A stretch of DNA of 64,000 nucleotides from Glycomyces sp. NRRL B-16210 (GCF_000719515.1 NZ_JOGR01000009.1:124001-188000), one strand, 5' to 3'; counted from the stretch's first letter, positions 15,845 through 29,110 are shown. Numbers and translations: made by a program. The notes: a model not told the origin generated them from the sequence alone.

Positions 15845-17043
15845 CCTATTCGGAGCAGATCAAGGCCCGGTACGCCGCGTCCCTCATGGGCAACTACGGC
15901 CTGCCGCCGGTGGCCCTGCGCGAAGGCGAGGGCCGCACCGTCACCGACGTGGACGGCAACGCCTACCTCGACATGATCGGCGGCATCGCCGTCTCCAGCC
16001 TCGGGCACGACCACCCGGCGCTGGTCGAGGCCGTCAGCGTCCAGGCCGCCCGGCTCGCCCACACCTCGAACCTCTTCCTGCACGAGAAGGAGGTCGAACT
16101 CGCCGAGAAGCTCCTCGACCTGTGGGGCAACCCCGGCAAGGTCTTCCTGTGCAACTCCGGGACCGAGGCGAACGAGGCCGCGCTCAAGCTCGCGATCCTC
16201 CACGGCAACGCCACCGGCAAGAGCCGGATCGTCGCCACCGAGAACGGCTTCCACGGCCGCTCGCTCGGGGCCCTATCGATCACCGGGAAGGCCGCGATCC
16301 GCGAGCCGTTCGAGCCGCTCGGGCGCGAGGTCGTGTTCGTGCCCTACGGCGACCTCGACGCCCTCAAGGCCGCCGTGGACGGCACGGTCGCCGCGGTCTT
16401 CCTCGAACCGACCCAAGGGGAGACGGGCATCGTCCCCGCCCCCGCCGGGTACCTCGCGGGCGCGCGGGCGCTCACCGCCGAGCACGACGCGCTCCTGGTC
16501 CTCGACGAGATCCAGTCCGGGTTCGGGCGCACCGGCGCCTGGTTCGCCCACCACGCCGAAGGGATCGTCCCCGACGTCGTGACCCTCGCCAAGGGCCTGG
16601 GCGGCGGCGTCCCGATCGGCGCCGTCCTCGCGACCGACGCGACCGCCGCCCTGTTCGCCAAGGGCGTCCACGGCTCCACCTTCGGCGGCAACCCGATCGC
16701 GTGCGCCGCCTCCCTCGCCGTGATCGATACGATCGAACGCGAGCACCTCTTCGCGAACGTCCTCGCCCTCGGCGAGCACCTCGACGCCCGGCTCCTCGCC
16801 GACCCTCGCGTCACCGAGATCCGCGGTCAGGCCCTGTGGCGCGGCATCGGCCTGTCCGAACCGGTCGCCGGCGAGGCCGTCGCGCACCTCATCGGACTCG
16901 GCGTGCTCGCCAACGCGCCCCGCCCCGACACCGTCCGCATCGCCCCGCCGCTGACCATCACCCGGGCCGAACTCGACGCGTTCTGCGACAAGCTCCTCGA
17001 AGCCCTCGACGAGGTCCTGCCACTGCCCGGAGGCCGACCGTGA
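15841..17043 (+). CDS. argD: Acetylornithine aminotransferase
   Basis: A PLP-dependent class III aminotransferase that makes N-acetylornithine from the semialdehyde and glutamate. Key landmarks are [47 protein letters not shown] and the PLP lysine in [13 protein letters not shown]. Length is 400 residues. ATG 15841 overlaps the argB stop by four bases (ATGA). In many bacteria the same enzyme also serves lysine synthesis. Confidence 0.95.
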   Translation: MTYSEQIKARYAASLMGNYGLPPVALREGEGRTVTDVDGNAYLDMIGGIAVSSLGHDHPALVEAVSVQAARLAHTSNLFLHEKEVELAEKLLDLWGNPGKVFLCNSGTEANEAALKLAILHGNATGKSRIVATENGFHGRSLGALSITGKAAIREPFEPLGREVVFVPYGDLDALKAAVDGTVAAVFLEPTQGETGIVPAPAGYLAGARALTAEHDALLVLDEIQSGFGRTGAWFAHHAEGIVPDVVTLAKGLGGGVPIGAVLATDATAALFAKGVHGSTFGGNPIACAASLAVIDTIEREHLFANVLALGEHLDARLLADPRVTEIRGQALWRGIGLSEPVAGEAVAHLIGLGVLANAPRPDTVRIAPPLTITRAELDAFCDKLLEALDEVLPLPGGRP

Positions 17044-17959
17044 CCCTCAAGCACTTCCTCAAAGACGACGACCTCACCACCGCCCAGCAGGCCGAGGTCC
17101 TCGAACTCGCCGCGCAGATGAAGGCCCACCGCTACGCCTACCGTGCCCTCGCCGGCCCCCAGTCCGTCGCGGTGATCTTCGAGAAGCCCTCCACCCGGAC
17201 CCGGCTGTCCTTCGACATCGGCATCGCCGAACTCGGCGGCCACTCCGTCGTCATCGACTCCCAGTCCACGCAGCTCGGCCGCGGCGAGACCCTCGCCGAC
17301 ACCGCCCGGGTCCTCTCGCGCTACGTCTCCGCGATCGTCATCCGCACCTTCGGGGACGAGCGGATCGCCGAACTCGCCGAGCACGCCACCGTCCCGGTCG
17401 TCAACGCGCTCACCGACGGCTGGCACCCCTGCCAGCTCCTCGCCGACCTCCAGACCGTCGCCGAGCACAAGCCGCTCAAGGGCACGAGCATCGCCTACAT
17501 CGGCGACGCCGCGTTCAACATGGGCAACTCCACCGTCATCGCCGCCTCCCTCGCCGGGATGCACGTGCGCATCGGCGCCCCCGAGGACTACCAGCCCGCC
17601 GCCGCGGTCCTGGAGCGCGCCGCCGCGATCAACGCCGAGACCGGCGGATCGGTCACCGTCACCACCGACCCGGTCGCCGCCGTCGAGGGCGCCGACGTCG
17701 TCTCGACCGACGCGTGGGTCTCGATGGGCATGGCCGACAGCGCGAAGCGCTTCGGCGACCTCCACCGCTACCAGCTCAACGACGACCTGCTGAGCCACGC
17801 CGCCGAGGACGCGATCGTGCTCCACTGCCTCCCGGCCCACCGCGGCGAGGAGATCACCGACGAGGTCATCGACGGCCCCCGCTCGCGCGTGTTCTGCCAG
17901 GCCGAGAACCGGCTCCACGCCCAGAAGGCCCTCCTCGCCCGGCTCCTCCAGGAGGCCTC

Positions 17960-17963
<4 letters not shown>
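17040..17963 (+). CDS. argF: Ornithine carbamoyltransferase
   Basis: Makes citrulline from ornithine and carbamoyl phosphate. The carbamoyl-phosphate site STRTR (after FEKP), the HPCQ motif and the ornithine-site HCLPAHRG are intact. Length is 307 residues, close to the biosynthetic enzyme. GTG 17040 overlaps the argD stop. The internal CCAGGAGG near its end serves as the ribosome site for argR. Confidence 0.96.
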
Positions 17964-21113
<3,150 letters not shown>

Positions 21114-21125
21114 TCGACGACGCAG

Positions 21126-21152
21126 AGGGGCCCGCGCGACGCGCGGGCCCCT
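21126..21152. terminator. Bidirectional terminator between argH and the convergent gene
   Basis: A perfect 12-bp stem (21126-21137 with 21141-21152) closes on a GAC triloop. It lies between the argH stop and the stop of the minus-strand gene at 21160, so it can serve both. Confidence 0.8.
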
Positions 21153-21159
21153 CGCCGCG

Positions 21160-21645
21160 TCAGCGGGTCGGGAAGAGCACGACCGGCTCGGTGCACTGCC
21201 GGTCGGGCAGGCCGATGTCGGGCTCGTCGATGCAGATCGCGACCGTCACGTACTCGATGGGCTCGGTCACGGCCGCGCTGAGGGTGAACCGGTACTCGAA
21301 GCTCGACTCCTGGTTGGACAGGGGCTGGCGGTGGAAGTCCACGGCCTGGTCGCGGGAGAAGGCGATGAACTCGAGGTGCCGGGTCCTGGGTTCGACGCGC
21401 AGGCAGGGGCGGTCGTAGTGCTTGGTGGTGGTGGCCTTGCCGACGACGTCGACGGTGGGGACGACGATGATCCGGGGCCACTCGGCCTCGCCGGCGGAGT
21501 AGTACTCGGTGCAGAGGTCTTCGCCGAGGTCCTTGACTTCGAACTGGCTCGCGGCCGCGGAGGCCGGGCTGGCCGCCGCGAAGGCGAACAGGACGCCGGC
21601 GACGATCGCGACGGCGACGCGCAGGGGGCTGGGAGGTCGGTGCAT
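21160..21645 (-). CDS. Secreted protein of unknown function
   Basis: A 161-residue protein with a clear Sec signal peptide: basic start HRPPSPLR, hydrophobic core VAVAIVAGVLFAFAAA, and a likely cleavage after SPASA near residue 29. The mature part (about 130 residues) has four cysteines, at CTEYY, RPCLRV, ICIDEP and RQCTEP, possibly two disulfides, and a beta-rich pattern. ATG 21645 has GGAGC upstream; a longer frame to 21681 lacks a ribosome site. I do not recognise a family. Confidence 0.65.
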   Translation of the reverse strand: MHRPPSPLRVAVAIVAGVLFAFAAASPASAAASQFEVKDLGEDLCTEYYSAGEAEWPRIIVVPTVDVVGKATTTKHYDRPCLRVEPRTRHLEFIAFSRDQAVDFHRQPLSNQESSFEYRFTLSAAVTEPIEYVTVAICIDEPDIGLPDRQCTEPVVLFPTR

Positions 21646-21730
21646 GGTGCTCCGTTCGGCTCGGTTCCGGAATGCGCCCAACCTCGCACTCGGTCACAGG
21701 ATATTTACGTCCATAAATATCCCGGATGTC

Positions 21731-22282
21731 TCAGCGCGCGTCAAGCTCCTTGGCGAGCCTGCGGAGCCGAACGCTGGTGATGACCGTGAGCAGGCCCCAG
21801 ACGATCGCGAAGAACCCGATGGTGACCACGAGCGCGACCGCGCCTTCGCCGGGCCTGGCGAGCAGGAGGACGCCGAGGACGACCGCGGCGAGGCCGGAGA
21901 GGACGAAGAGCCAGCGCCCGCCGGCGTCGCCGGTGAGGCCGAACCCGCTGACGATCGAGGCGAGGCCGATGATGATCGCCCAGAAGGCGATGACGTAGAG
22001 CAGCGCGACGGCGGTGATGCCGGGCCAGAGCATGGCGACGAGGCCCGCGATGACGCCGAGGACGCCGATGACGATGAGGAACCCGCGCCCGGAGGAACGC
22101 CGGGCGCCCATGAGGATCGCGGTGAGGCCGTCCACGATGGCGTAGGCGCCGAAGAGGATGACGAGCGCGAGGATCGTGATGCCGGGCCAGAAGACCGCCA
22201 AGGCGCCGAAGACGATGGTGAAGACGCCGCGCAGCAGCACCCAGGCCCAGTTCTTGGCGAGCAGTGCCAACATCGCGAACAC
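21731..22282 (-). CDS. HdeD-family (DUF308) membrane protein
   Basis: A 183-residue integral membrane protein with six hydrophobic segments arranged as three similar hairpins. Each carries a WPGITxxALxxxxxxxAIxxGL pattern (FWPGITILALVILFGAYAIVDGL, LWPGITAVALLYVIAFWAIIIGL, and a more diverged third), as in HdeD/DUF308 proteins. Some family members are linked to acid resistance, but the role here is unknown. The frame begins at GTG 22282; ATG at the fourth codon is an alternative. Confidence 0.8.
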   Translation of the reverse strand: MFAMLALLAKNWAWVLLRGVFTIVFGALAVFWPGITILALVILFGAYAIVDGLTAILMGARRSSGRGFLIVIGVLGVIAGLVAMLWPGITAVALLYVIAFWAIIIGLASIVSGFGLTGDAGGRWLFVLSGLAAVVLGVLLLARPGEGAVALVVTIGFFAIVWGLLTVITSVRLRRLAKELDAR

Positions 22283-22361
22283 CCCGTTCCACCTGTGAGG
22301 ACACTCCGGAACCCCAGGCTAATCCCCACTGGAGCGGCGTAGGCGTTTTCGGACGAACGCG

Positions 22362-22396
22362 AACGGTGCCACGGCGCGAAGCGCCGTGGCACCGTT
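22362..22396 (-). terminator. Terminator after the MMPL gene
   Basis: A perfect 16-bp stem (22362-22377 with 22381-22396) has a GAA triloop. It lies immediately downstream of the minus-strand MMPL stop at 22407. Confidence 0.8.
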
Positions 22397-22406
22397 GGTC
22401 CCTCTC

Positions 22407-24542
22407 CTAGCTGACCGTCACGGGCTCGCGTTCTTCGGCGGGCTTCGGGTCGGTCTCGGGTTCGACGGTGAAGTGGGGGAGGACCCTGTCGAGCCACTTC
22501 GGCATCCACCAGGCGGCCCGGCCCATGACCTTCATGACGGCCGGGACCAACAGGCAGCGGATCACGATCGCGTCGATGAAGATCGCCACGGCCAGTCCGA
22601 TCCCGAACTGCTGCAAGAGCCTCGCCTCGGAGAGCATGAACGCCCCGAACACCGACATCATGATCGCCGCAGCGGCCGTGATCACGCCTCCCGTGGACGC
22701 CAGGCCCCTGCGGACCGCCTCGATCGGCTCGCCGGTGCGCACCCATTCCTCGCGCATCCGCGAGACCAGGAACACCTCGTAGTCCATCGACAGTCCGAAG
22801 ACGATCGCGAACATCATGACCGGCACGAACGCCTCGACCGGGCCGGGGCTGATGCCGAACATGCCCTCCTGGAAGATCCAGGCGACCACGCCCAGGCTCG
22901 CGCCGATCGTCAGCAGGTTCAGGATCGCGGCCTTGACCGGGATGAGGATCGAGCGGAACACGACCATGAGCAGCAGCATCGACAGGCCGACCACGAACAG
23001 CAGGAACAGCGGGGCCTTCTCGACCATGATGTCGCTGAAGTCGATCGCGGCCGCCGTCGAGCCGCCCACGAGCTGCTCGCCCTCCACGTCGCCGAGCACG
23101 TCGTCGCGCAACTGGTGCACCAGGTCCACCGTGGCCTCGTCGGCCGGCCCGGCCTTTCCGGCGACCGTGGACATCCACAGGTCCTCGCCGATCGCGAACG
23201 GCGGCGAGACCGCGTCCACTTCGTCGAGCCCCGCCATCGCGTCGAAGGCCGCTTCGGCCTCGGTCTGCGTGCCGTCCGTGACCACCAGCAGCGGGCCGTT
23301 GAAGCCCTCCCCGAAGCCCTCGGAGAGCAGGTCGTACGCCTCGCGGGTGGTCGATTCCTCCGCGTCCGTGCCCGCGTCGGCGAAGCCCAGCCGCAGGTCC
23401 AGCAGCGGCGCCGACAAGGCCACCAGGCCCGCGGTCACGACCGCGATCGCGGCCCACGCGCCCTTCTCCACGAACTTCGACCAGCCCTCCCAGCGGCTGC
23501 CGGGCGCGCGCCGCGACTTCGCCGCGCGCTTGCGCACCGCCTTCTCGATCCGCCTGCCGAACAGCGCCAGCAGCGCGGGCAGGAGCGTCACCGAGGCGAG
23601 CATGGTCACCAGCACGGTGAGCGCCACCGCGATCGCCACCGACTGCATCGAACCCAGGCCGAGCGCGAACAGCCCCAACAGCGCGACGATGACCACCGAG
23701 CCGGCGAACAGCACCGACCGCCCGGCCGTGTCGAGCGCGACCGCCGCGGCCGCCTTGCGGCTCGCCCCCGAGGTCAGCTCGGCGCGGAACCGCGCGAAGA
23801 TCAGCAGCGCGTAGTCCACGCCCACCCCGAAGCCGATGAGGAACATGATGGGCGTCAGGAACGTCGGCAGCGTGACCACATGCGACACGAGCATCGACAG
23901 GCAGAACGTGGTGCCCACCGCGAACACGGCGGTGATGAGCGGCAGGCTCGCGGCCAGGAACGAACCGAACATGAGCACCAGGATCACCAGCGCCGCGAGC
24001 ATCCCCACGCCCTCAGCCGCACCGCCGCCGCCCTCGGCCGCCTCGCGGATCACGTCCCCGCCGAGCGCGAAGTCCACCTCGCCGCCCGTAGCCTCCTCGA
24101 CCAGCGGGATCAAGTCGCCCGCCTCGGCGGCGGTCCCGTCGAACACGGCGGTCGCGTACCCGACCGTCCCGTCCTCGCTGATCGCGCCGTACTCGTCGAA
24201 GGGATCGCTCACGCCCGCGATCCCGGGCGCGGCGGCGACCTCGGCCAAGAACGCCTCGATCCGGTCCCGCTCGGCCGCGACGTCGTCGGCGGCGAACACC
24301 ACCTGCACCGTGGTCTCGTTCGCTTCAGGGGCCCGCTCGTCGAGCAGGTCGGACAGCGCCTGGGACTCGGTGCCGGGCATCGAGTTGTCGTCCTCGAACG
24401 CCGAACCGACCGCGCCCGAAGCGCCGACGGCCGCACCGAAGACCAGGACCCACAGCAGGAGGGCGATCCAAGGGCGGCGCTGCGTCCAATGCGACAGCCG
24501 CGCCATCGCCGAAGGCTTCGCGGAGGCAAGGTGTGAACTCAT
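22407..24542 (-). CDS. MMPL/RND-family membrane transporter
   Basis: A 711-residue exporter of the MmpL/RND class, which moves lipids or drugs using the proton gradient. The N-terminal membrane segment is followed by a periplasmic domain (about 40-175), a five-helix bundle (about 180-350 with FGVGVDYALLIFARFRAEL, an MMPL signature), a second periplasmic domain (about 375-520) and a second bundle with FGLSMDYEVFLVSRMREEW. I chose ATG 24542 because GATAGT ends seven bases upstream, a leaderless arrangement; the frame is open to 24596. A two-component pair lies upstream on the same strand and is a plausible regulator. Confidence 0.9.
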   Translation of the reverse strand: MSSHLASAKPSAMARLSHWTQRRPWIALLLWVLVFGAAVGASGAVGSAFEDDNSMPGTESQALSDLLDERAPEANETTVQVVFAADDVAAERDRIEAFLAEVAAAPGIAGVSDPFDEYGAISEDGTVGYATAVFDGTAAEAGDLIPLVEEATGGEVDFALGGDVIREAAEGGGGAAEGVGMLAALVILVLMFGSFLAASLPLITAVFAVGTTFCLSMLVSHVVTLPTFLTPIMFLIGFGVGVDYALLIFARFRAELTSGASRKAAAAVALDTAGRSVLFAGSVVIVALLGLFALGLGSMQSVAIAVALTVLVTMLASVTLLPALLALFGRRIEKAVRKRAAKSRRAPGSRWEGWSKFVEKGAWAAIAVVTAGLVALSAPLLDLRLGFADAGTDAEESTTREAYDLLSEGFGEGFNGPLLVVTDGTQTEAEAAFDAMAGLDEVDAVSPPFAIGEDLWMSTVAGKAGPADEATVDLVHQLRDDVLGDVEGEQLVGGSTAAAIDFSDIMVEKAPLFLLFVVGLSMLLLMVVFRSILIPVKAAILNLLTIGASLGVVAWIFQEGMFGISPGPVEAFVPVMMFAIVFGLSMDYEVFLVSRMREEWVRTGEPIEAVRRGLASTGGVITAAAAIMMSVFGAFMLSEARLLQQFGIGLAVAIFIDAIVIRCLLVPAVMKVMGRAAWWMPKWLDRVLPHFTVEPETDPKPAEEREPVTVS

Positions 24543-24662
24543 ACCGACGACTATCGGTGCCAGGGCACCCGCGCCGCATCGGCTCGGCAGCGGCAATCGA
24601 CGTACGACCCAGGGGTCAGGCCCGCGCCCGCGCGTACCTCCCCGGTCGCACGGCCCGCGGCC

Positions 24663-25334
24663 TCACTCGCCGTCGGTCCAGGTCGGACGCACCAGACCCG
24701 ACTCGTACGCGGTGACCACCAACTGCGCGCGGTCCCGCGCCGACAGCTTCGACAGGATCCGGCTCACATGCGTCTTCGCCGTCGCCGGCGACAGGAACAG
24801 CGCCCCGGCGATCTCGTCGTTGCTCAAGCCTGTGGCCACGAGCTTGAGCACCTCGGTCTCGCGCTCGGTCAGCGCGTTCAGCTTCGAACTCGGCTCGGGC
24901 CTGGCGATCCTTCCCGCGAACTCGCCGATGAGCCGCCGCGTCACCTTCGGCGCGATAAGCGCCTCCCCGGCCGCGACCACCCGGATGCCCCGCAGCAGCT
25001 CGTCCGGATCGGTGTCCTTGAGCAGGAACCCGCTCGCCCCGGCCCGCAGCGCCCGGTACACGTAGTCGTCCTCGTCGAAGGTCGTCAGGATCACCACCTT
25101 GACGCCGTCGAGCTTCGGGTCCCGCCCGATCCGCTCCGTCGCCTCCAGGCCGTCCATATTGGGCATTCTGATGTCCATGAGCACCACGTCCGGACGGTGC
25201 CTGCGCGCCAACTCCAGCGCCTCGGCCCCGTCACCGGCCTCGGCGACCAGCTCGATGTCCTCCTCGTCGCCGAGGATCGAACCGAAACCGGCCCGCACCA
25301 GCCGCTGATCGTCCACCAGCATCACCCGGATCAC
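24663..25334 (-). CDS. NarL-type response regulator
   Basis: A 223-residue regulator with receiver domain (DD at residues 8-9, D54 in VVLMDIRMPNMDG, K in FLLKDTD) and C-terminal LuxR helix-turn-helix (LTERETEVLKLVATGLSNDEIA...TAKTHVSRILSKL). GTG 25334 overlaps the kinase stop as GTGA, so the two are translationally coupled. The MMPL gene begins about 120 bases after its stop on the same strand, and that gap holds small inverted repeats (ACCGA-N6-TCGGT near 24543) that could be its target. Confidence 0.9.
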   Translation of the reverse strand: MIRVMLVDDQRLVRAGFGSILGDEEDIELVAEAGDGAEALELARRHRPDVVLMDIRMPNMDGLEATERIGRDPKLDGVKVVILTTFDEDDYVYRALRAGASGFLLKDTDPDELLRGIRVVAAGEALIAPKVTRRLIGEFAGRIARPEPSSKLNALTERETEVLKLVATGLSNDEIAGALFLSPATAKTHVSRILSKLSARDRAQLVVTAYESGLVRPTWTDGE

Positions 25335-26470
25335 GCCTGCACCTCCAACGGCCACGTGGCCTCCACGGCGAAGCCGCCGTCATCGCGCGGCCCCGCGTAG
25401 AAGCTACCGCCGAGCCCTTCGGCCCGCTCGCGCATCCCCGTCAGGCCGTTCCCGACCGCCTTGGCCCCCTTGGCCTCGCCCACCCCGTCGTCGACCACCG
25501 ACACCGCCAGCGTCGACGTGCCCGTGACCACCTTGACCTGCACCCGCTCGGCCCTCGCGTGCCGAAGCACGTTCGTCAGCGCCTCCTGCACCACCCGGTA
25601 CGCCGCCGCGTCCACCGCCACCGGCAGCGGCGCCTTCCCGTCCACCCGCACGTCCACCTCGACCCCCGAGTCCCGCGCGGCCTCCACCAGCGACGGCAAC
25701 TGGTCCAGACTCGGCCCCGGACCGGTCGGCGCGTCCGCGCCCGCCTCGCGCAGCACCCCCACCATCGCCCGCAACTCCCGCAGCGACAACCGGCTCGTCT
25801 CCTCGATGACCTGCAAGGTCTCCTCGGTCCTGAACGCCGGGTTGCGCTTGAGCCTGCGCAGCGCCGCCGCCGTCTGCACGTTGATGAGCGACAGGTGGTG
25901 CCCCACCGCGTCGTGCAGCTCCCGGGCGATCCGCAGCCGCTCCTCTGCCACGCTCCGCTTCTGCGTCTCCGCGAGCGCCACCGCGGTCTCGTCCCGGTAC
26001 CGCCGGTAGTGCGCCACCACCGCACCGATCGCGGGGACCGCGATGATCCACCCGCCGAGCATGAACGTCTCGCTCGCGGTGATGTGCGCGAAGTCCGCCA
26101 GGATCTCCGAGGTGACCACGATCAGGAACGTCGTAGCCGCGATGACCGACGCCGCGATGACCCGCCCCAGCGCCGCGAGCGTGTACAGCGCGATGACGAA
26201 GCCCAGGAGCATCGGCCCGTCGATCGACGACGCCGGGTAGTACACCAGGGTCGCCGCCAGCGTCACGAGCGTGACCGTCAGCGGATACGAGGAGCGGAAG
26301 AACAGCACGACCACCGAGATGGCCACCATCACCCACCCCAACTGCTCGTTGAGCCCGGGCGGGTCACGCAGTTTCAGCGTCGCCTGCACGAACGACCAGC
26401 CCAGGACGATCACGGCGTTGACGGCCCCGATGATGAGGTCGCCTACGCGATCGGAGAAGCGGTCCAGCAC
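25331..26470 (-). CDS. Sensor histidine kinase, DesK/NarX type
   Basis: A 379-residue kinase with five to six membrane segments in the first 165 residues, a coiled coil, HisKA_3 with RIARELHDAVGHHLSLINV (H186 phosphorylated), and an HATPase domain (YRVVQEALTNVLRHA, GNGLTGMRERAEGLGG). The GTG start at 26470 is preceded by TAAGCT with a six-base gap, suggesting a leaderless transcript. It forms an overlapping pair with the regulator at 24663. This architecture is typical of systems placed next to antibiotic or lipid exporters. Confidence 0.9.
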   Translation of the reverse strand: MLDRFSDRVGDLIIGAVNAVIVLGWSFVQATLKLRDPPGLNEQLGWVMVAISVVVLFFRSSYPLTVTLVTLAATLVYYPASSIDGPMLLGFVIALYTLAALGRVIAASVIAATTFLIVVTSEILADFAHITASETFMLGGWIIAVPAIGAVVAHYRRYRDETAVALAETQKRSVAEERLRIARELHDAVGHHLSLINVQTAAALRRLKRNPAFRTEETLQVIEETSRLSLRELRAMVGVLREAGADAPTGPGPSLDQLPSLVEAARDSGVEVDVRVDGKAPLPVAVDAAAYRVVQEALTNVLRHARAERVQVKVVTGTSTLAVSVVDDGVGEAKGAKAVGNGLTGMRERAEGLGGSFYAGPRDDGGFAVEATWPLEVQA

Positions 26471-26486
26471 GCGTCCAGCTTAGAGA

Positions 26487-26514
26487 GGAGCGCCCGGCCG
26501 CGGCCGGGCGCTCC
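26487..26514 (-). terminator. Terminator after tex
   Basis: A 28-bp perfect palindrome (two 14-base arms) lies between the tex stop and the divergent upstream end of the kinase gene. It would end minus-strand transcription from tex. Confidence 0.7.
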
Positions 26515-26533
26515 GAAATCGCCAGGACGGGCC

Positions 26534-28882
26534 CTAGGCGAGCCCCGCGCGCTTCAGCGCCTCGGCCATCGCGCTCTGCGGCGCGCTCTGGCCCCCGCGC
26601 TGGCTCGGCTGGCGGCGGCCGTTCCCCTTGCCGCCGTTGCCCTTACCGCCGCCGCCCGAGCGGTTCCCGCCGCCCTGGCCGCCTTGGCCGCGGCGCTGGC
26701 CGCCGGCCTCGGGCTCGTCCTCCAGGCGCATCGTCAGCGCGATCCGCTGGCGCTGGAGGTCGACGCTGATCACCTTGACCTTGACGACGTCGCCGGGTTT
26801 GACGATCTCGCGCGGGTCCTCCACGTAGCGGTTGGCGAGCGCCGAGATGTGCACCAGGCCGTCCTGGTGGACGCCGATGTCGACGAACGCGCCGAACGCG
26901 GCGACGTTGGTCACGGCCCCTTCCAGGAGCATCCCGGGCTGGAGGTCGGCGACCTTCTCGACGCCCTCCTTGAAGGTGGCGGCCTTGAACTCCGGGCGCG
27001 GGTCGCGCCCGGGCTTCTCGAGTTCGGCCAGGATGTCCGAGACCGTCGGGACGCCGAAGCGCTCGTCGGCGAAGTCGGCGGGCTTGAGGCCGCGCAGCTT
27101 CTTGGCGTCCCCGACGATGGTCCCGACCGAGGCGCCGGTGGCGGCGAGGATGCGCTCGACCACCGGGTAGGCCTCGGGGTGGACCGCCGAGGCGTCGAGC
27201 GGGTTCGCCCCGCCCGGCACCCGCAGGAAGCCCGCGGCCTGCTCGAAGGCCTTGGGGCCGAGGCGCGGCACGCCCAGCAGGGCCTTGCGGTCGGCGAAGC
27301 GGCCGTTCTCGTCGCGGTGGGCGACGATGTTCGCGGCCACGCTCTCGCTGAGCCCGGACACCTGCGACAGGAGCGGGACCGAGGCGGTGTTGAGGTCCAC
27401 GCCGACGGCGTTCACCGCGTCCTCGACCACGGCCTCCAGGGATTTGGTGAGTTTGGACTCGGTGAGGTCGTGCTGGTACTGGCCGACGCCGATGTGCTTG
27501 GGCTCGATCTTGACCAGTTCGGCGAGCGGGTCCTGGAGCCGGCGGGCGATCGAGACGGCCCCGCGCAGGGACACGTCCATGCCCGGCAGCTCCTTGGTCG
27601 CGTACGCCGAGGCCGAGTAGATCGAGGCCCCGGCCTCGGAGACGACGATCTTCGACAGTTCGGCGACCCCCGCGAAGGCCTTGAGGAGGTCGGCGGCGAG
27701 CCGGTCGGTCTCGCGGGAGGCGGTGCCGTTGCCGATCGCGATGAGCTGCACGCCGTGCTGCTTGACCAGGGCGCCGAGGGTCGCCAGTGAAGCGTCCCAC
27801 TGGTTCTGCGGCTGGTGCGGGTAGATCGCGGTGGTCGCCAGGACCTTCCCGGTCGCGTCCACGACGGCGACCTTGACGCCGGTGCGGAAGCCCGGGTCGA
27901 GGCCCATGACGGTCTTGGGTCCGGCCGGCGCGGCCAGCAGGAGGTCCTTGAGGTTCGCGGCGAAGACCTTCACGGCCTCGTCCTCGGCGAGCTGCCACAG
28001 CCGCATCCGCAGGTCCACGCCGAGCTTGACGAGGATGCGGGTGCGCCAGGCCCACGAGACGGTCTTGGCCAGCCACGCGTCCGCGGCCCGCCCTTCGTCG
28101 CGGATGCCGAACTTCGCGGCGATCACGGCCTCGCAGTCGACCCCGCCGTCCTCGGTCTCGCCCGGCTCCAGCGATAGCGAGAGCGCCTCCTCCTTCTCGC
28201 CGCGCATGAGCGCGAGCACCCGGTGGGAGGGGAGGGTGGTGAAGGTCTCGGCGAACTCGAAGTAGTCGGCGAACTTCGCGCCCTTCTCCTCGGCGCCCTC
28301 GCGGACCTTGGAGACGAGCCTGCCGCGCTTCCACATGCGTTCGCGCAGGTCGCCGATGAGGTCGGCGTCCTCGCTGAAGCGCTCGGTGAGGATGGCGCGG
28401 GCACCGGCCAGCGCCTGGGTCGCGTCGGTCACCTCCGCCTCGGGGTTGAGGAACGCGGCGGCGGCCGTCTCGGGGTCCTGTGAGGGATCGCTCAGCAGGA
28501 GGTCGGCGAGCGGTTCCAGGCCGGCCTCGCGGGCGATCTGGGCCTTGGTGCGGCGCTTGACCTTGAAGGGCGCGTAGAGGTCTTCGAGCCGGGCCTTGGT
28601 GTCGGCCGCGTCGATCGAGGCGGCGAGCGCCTCGGTGAGCTTGCCCTGCTCGGCGATCGACTCGAGCACCGCCTTGCGGCGGGCCTCCAGTTCGCGCAGG
28701 TACCCGAGCCGCTCTTCGAGGGCGCGCAGCTCCTCGTCCGAGAGGCCCCCGGTGGCCTCCTTGCGGTACCGGGCGATGAACGGGACGGTTGAGCCGTCGT
28801 CGAGAAGCGCGACGGCCGCACGGACTTGGTGAGCGCCGACCGAGAGTTCTCCGGCGATGCGTTGATCGATAGCTTGAGCCAC
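26534..28882 (-). CDS. tex: Tex-family RNA-binding transcription accessory protein
   Basis: A 782-residue homologue of Tex, a nucleic-acid-binding protein that associates with transcription. Visible order: N-terminal helical domain (VPFIARYRKEATGGLSDEELR), YqgF/RNase H-like domain (MGLDPGFRTGVKVAVVD, GNGTASRETD), helix-hairpin-helix domain (LNTASVPLLSQVSGLSESVAANIVAHR), and an S1 RNA-binding domain near 640-705 (GAVTNVAAFGAFVDIGVHQDGLVHIS). A Gly/Arg/Lys-rich tail of about 50 residues could add RNA affinity. I placed the start at GTG 28882, where CAGAAT lies six bases upstream; the frame extends to 28936. Confidence 0.93.
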   Translation of the reverse strand: MAQAIDQRIAGELSVGAHQVRAAVALLDDGSTVPFIARYRKEATGGLSDEELRALEERLGYLRELEARRKAVLESIAEQGKLTEALAASIDAADTKARLEDLYAPFKVKRRTKAQIAREAGLEPLADLLLSDPSQDPETAAAAFLNPEAEVTDATQALAGARAILTERFSEDADLIGDLRERMWKRGRLVSKVREGAEEKGAKFADYFEFAETFTTLPSHRVLALMRGEKEEALSLSLEPGETEDGGVDCEAVIAAKFGIRDEGRAADAWLAKTVSWAWRTRILVKLGVDLRMRLWQLAEDEAVKVFAANLKDLLLAAPAGPKTVMGLDPGFRTGVKVAVVDATGKVLATTAIYPHQPQNQWDASLATLGALVKQHGVQLIAIGNGTASRETDRLAADLLKAFAGVAELSKIVVSEAGASIYSASAYATKELPGMDVSLRGAVSIARRLQDPLAELVKIEPKHIGVGQYQHDLTESKLTKSLEAVVEDAVNAVGVDLNTASVPLLSQVSGLSESVAANIVAHRDENGRFADRKALLGVPRLGPKAFEQAAGFLRVPGGANPLDASAVHPEAYPVVERILAATGASVGTIVGDAKKLRGLKPADFADERFGVPTVSDILAELEKPGRDPRPEFKAATFKEGVEKVADLQPGMLLEGAVTNVAAFGAFVDIGVHQDGLVHISALANRYVEDPREIVKPGDVVKVKVISVDLQRQRIALTMRLEDEPEAGGQRRGQGGQGGGNRSGGGGKGNGGKGNGRRQPSQRGGQSAPQSAMAEALKRAGLA

Positions 28883-29013
28883 GGATGGATTCTGCCAGAG
28901 TGCTGCGACAACTTCGTCCGAAGCCGTAGCCCCCACCCCCCGGTGGACGCTCCGTGCGGCATTGGGTAAAGTTCTATCCCGTCGCCGGGGAACGAAAAAG
29001 CCCTGGAAGACAT

Positions 29014-29086
29014 GCGGACGTAGCGCAGTTGGTAGCGCGACACCTTGCCAAGGTGTAGGTCGCCGGTTCGATCCCGGTCGTCCGCT
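29014..29086 (+). tRNA. tRNA-Gly (GCC)
   Basis: A 73-nt cloverleaf. Acceptor GCGGACG (29014-29020) pairs with CGTCCGC (29079-29085), the anticodon stem-loop shows GCC at 29047-29049, and the T-loop is GGTTCGATCCC. CCA is not encoded. An identical copy lies at 40045. Confidence 0.97.
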
Positions 29087-29110
29087 CGGAGCTCGAAAGA
29101 GCGCTGTCCC

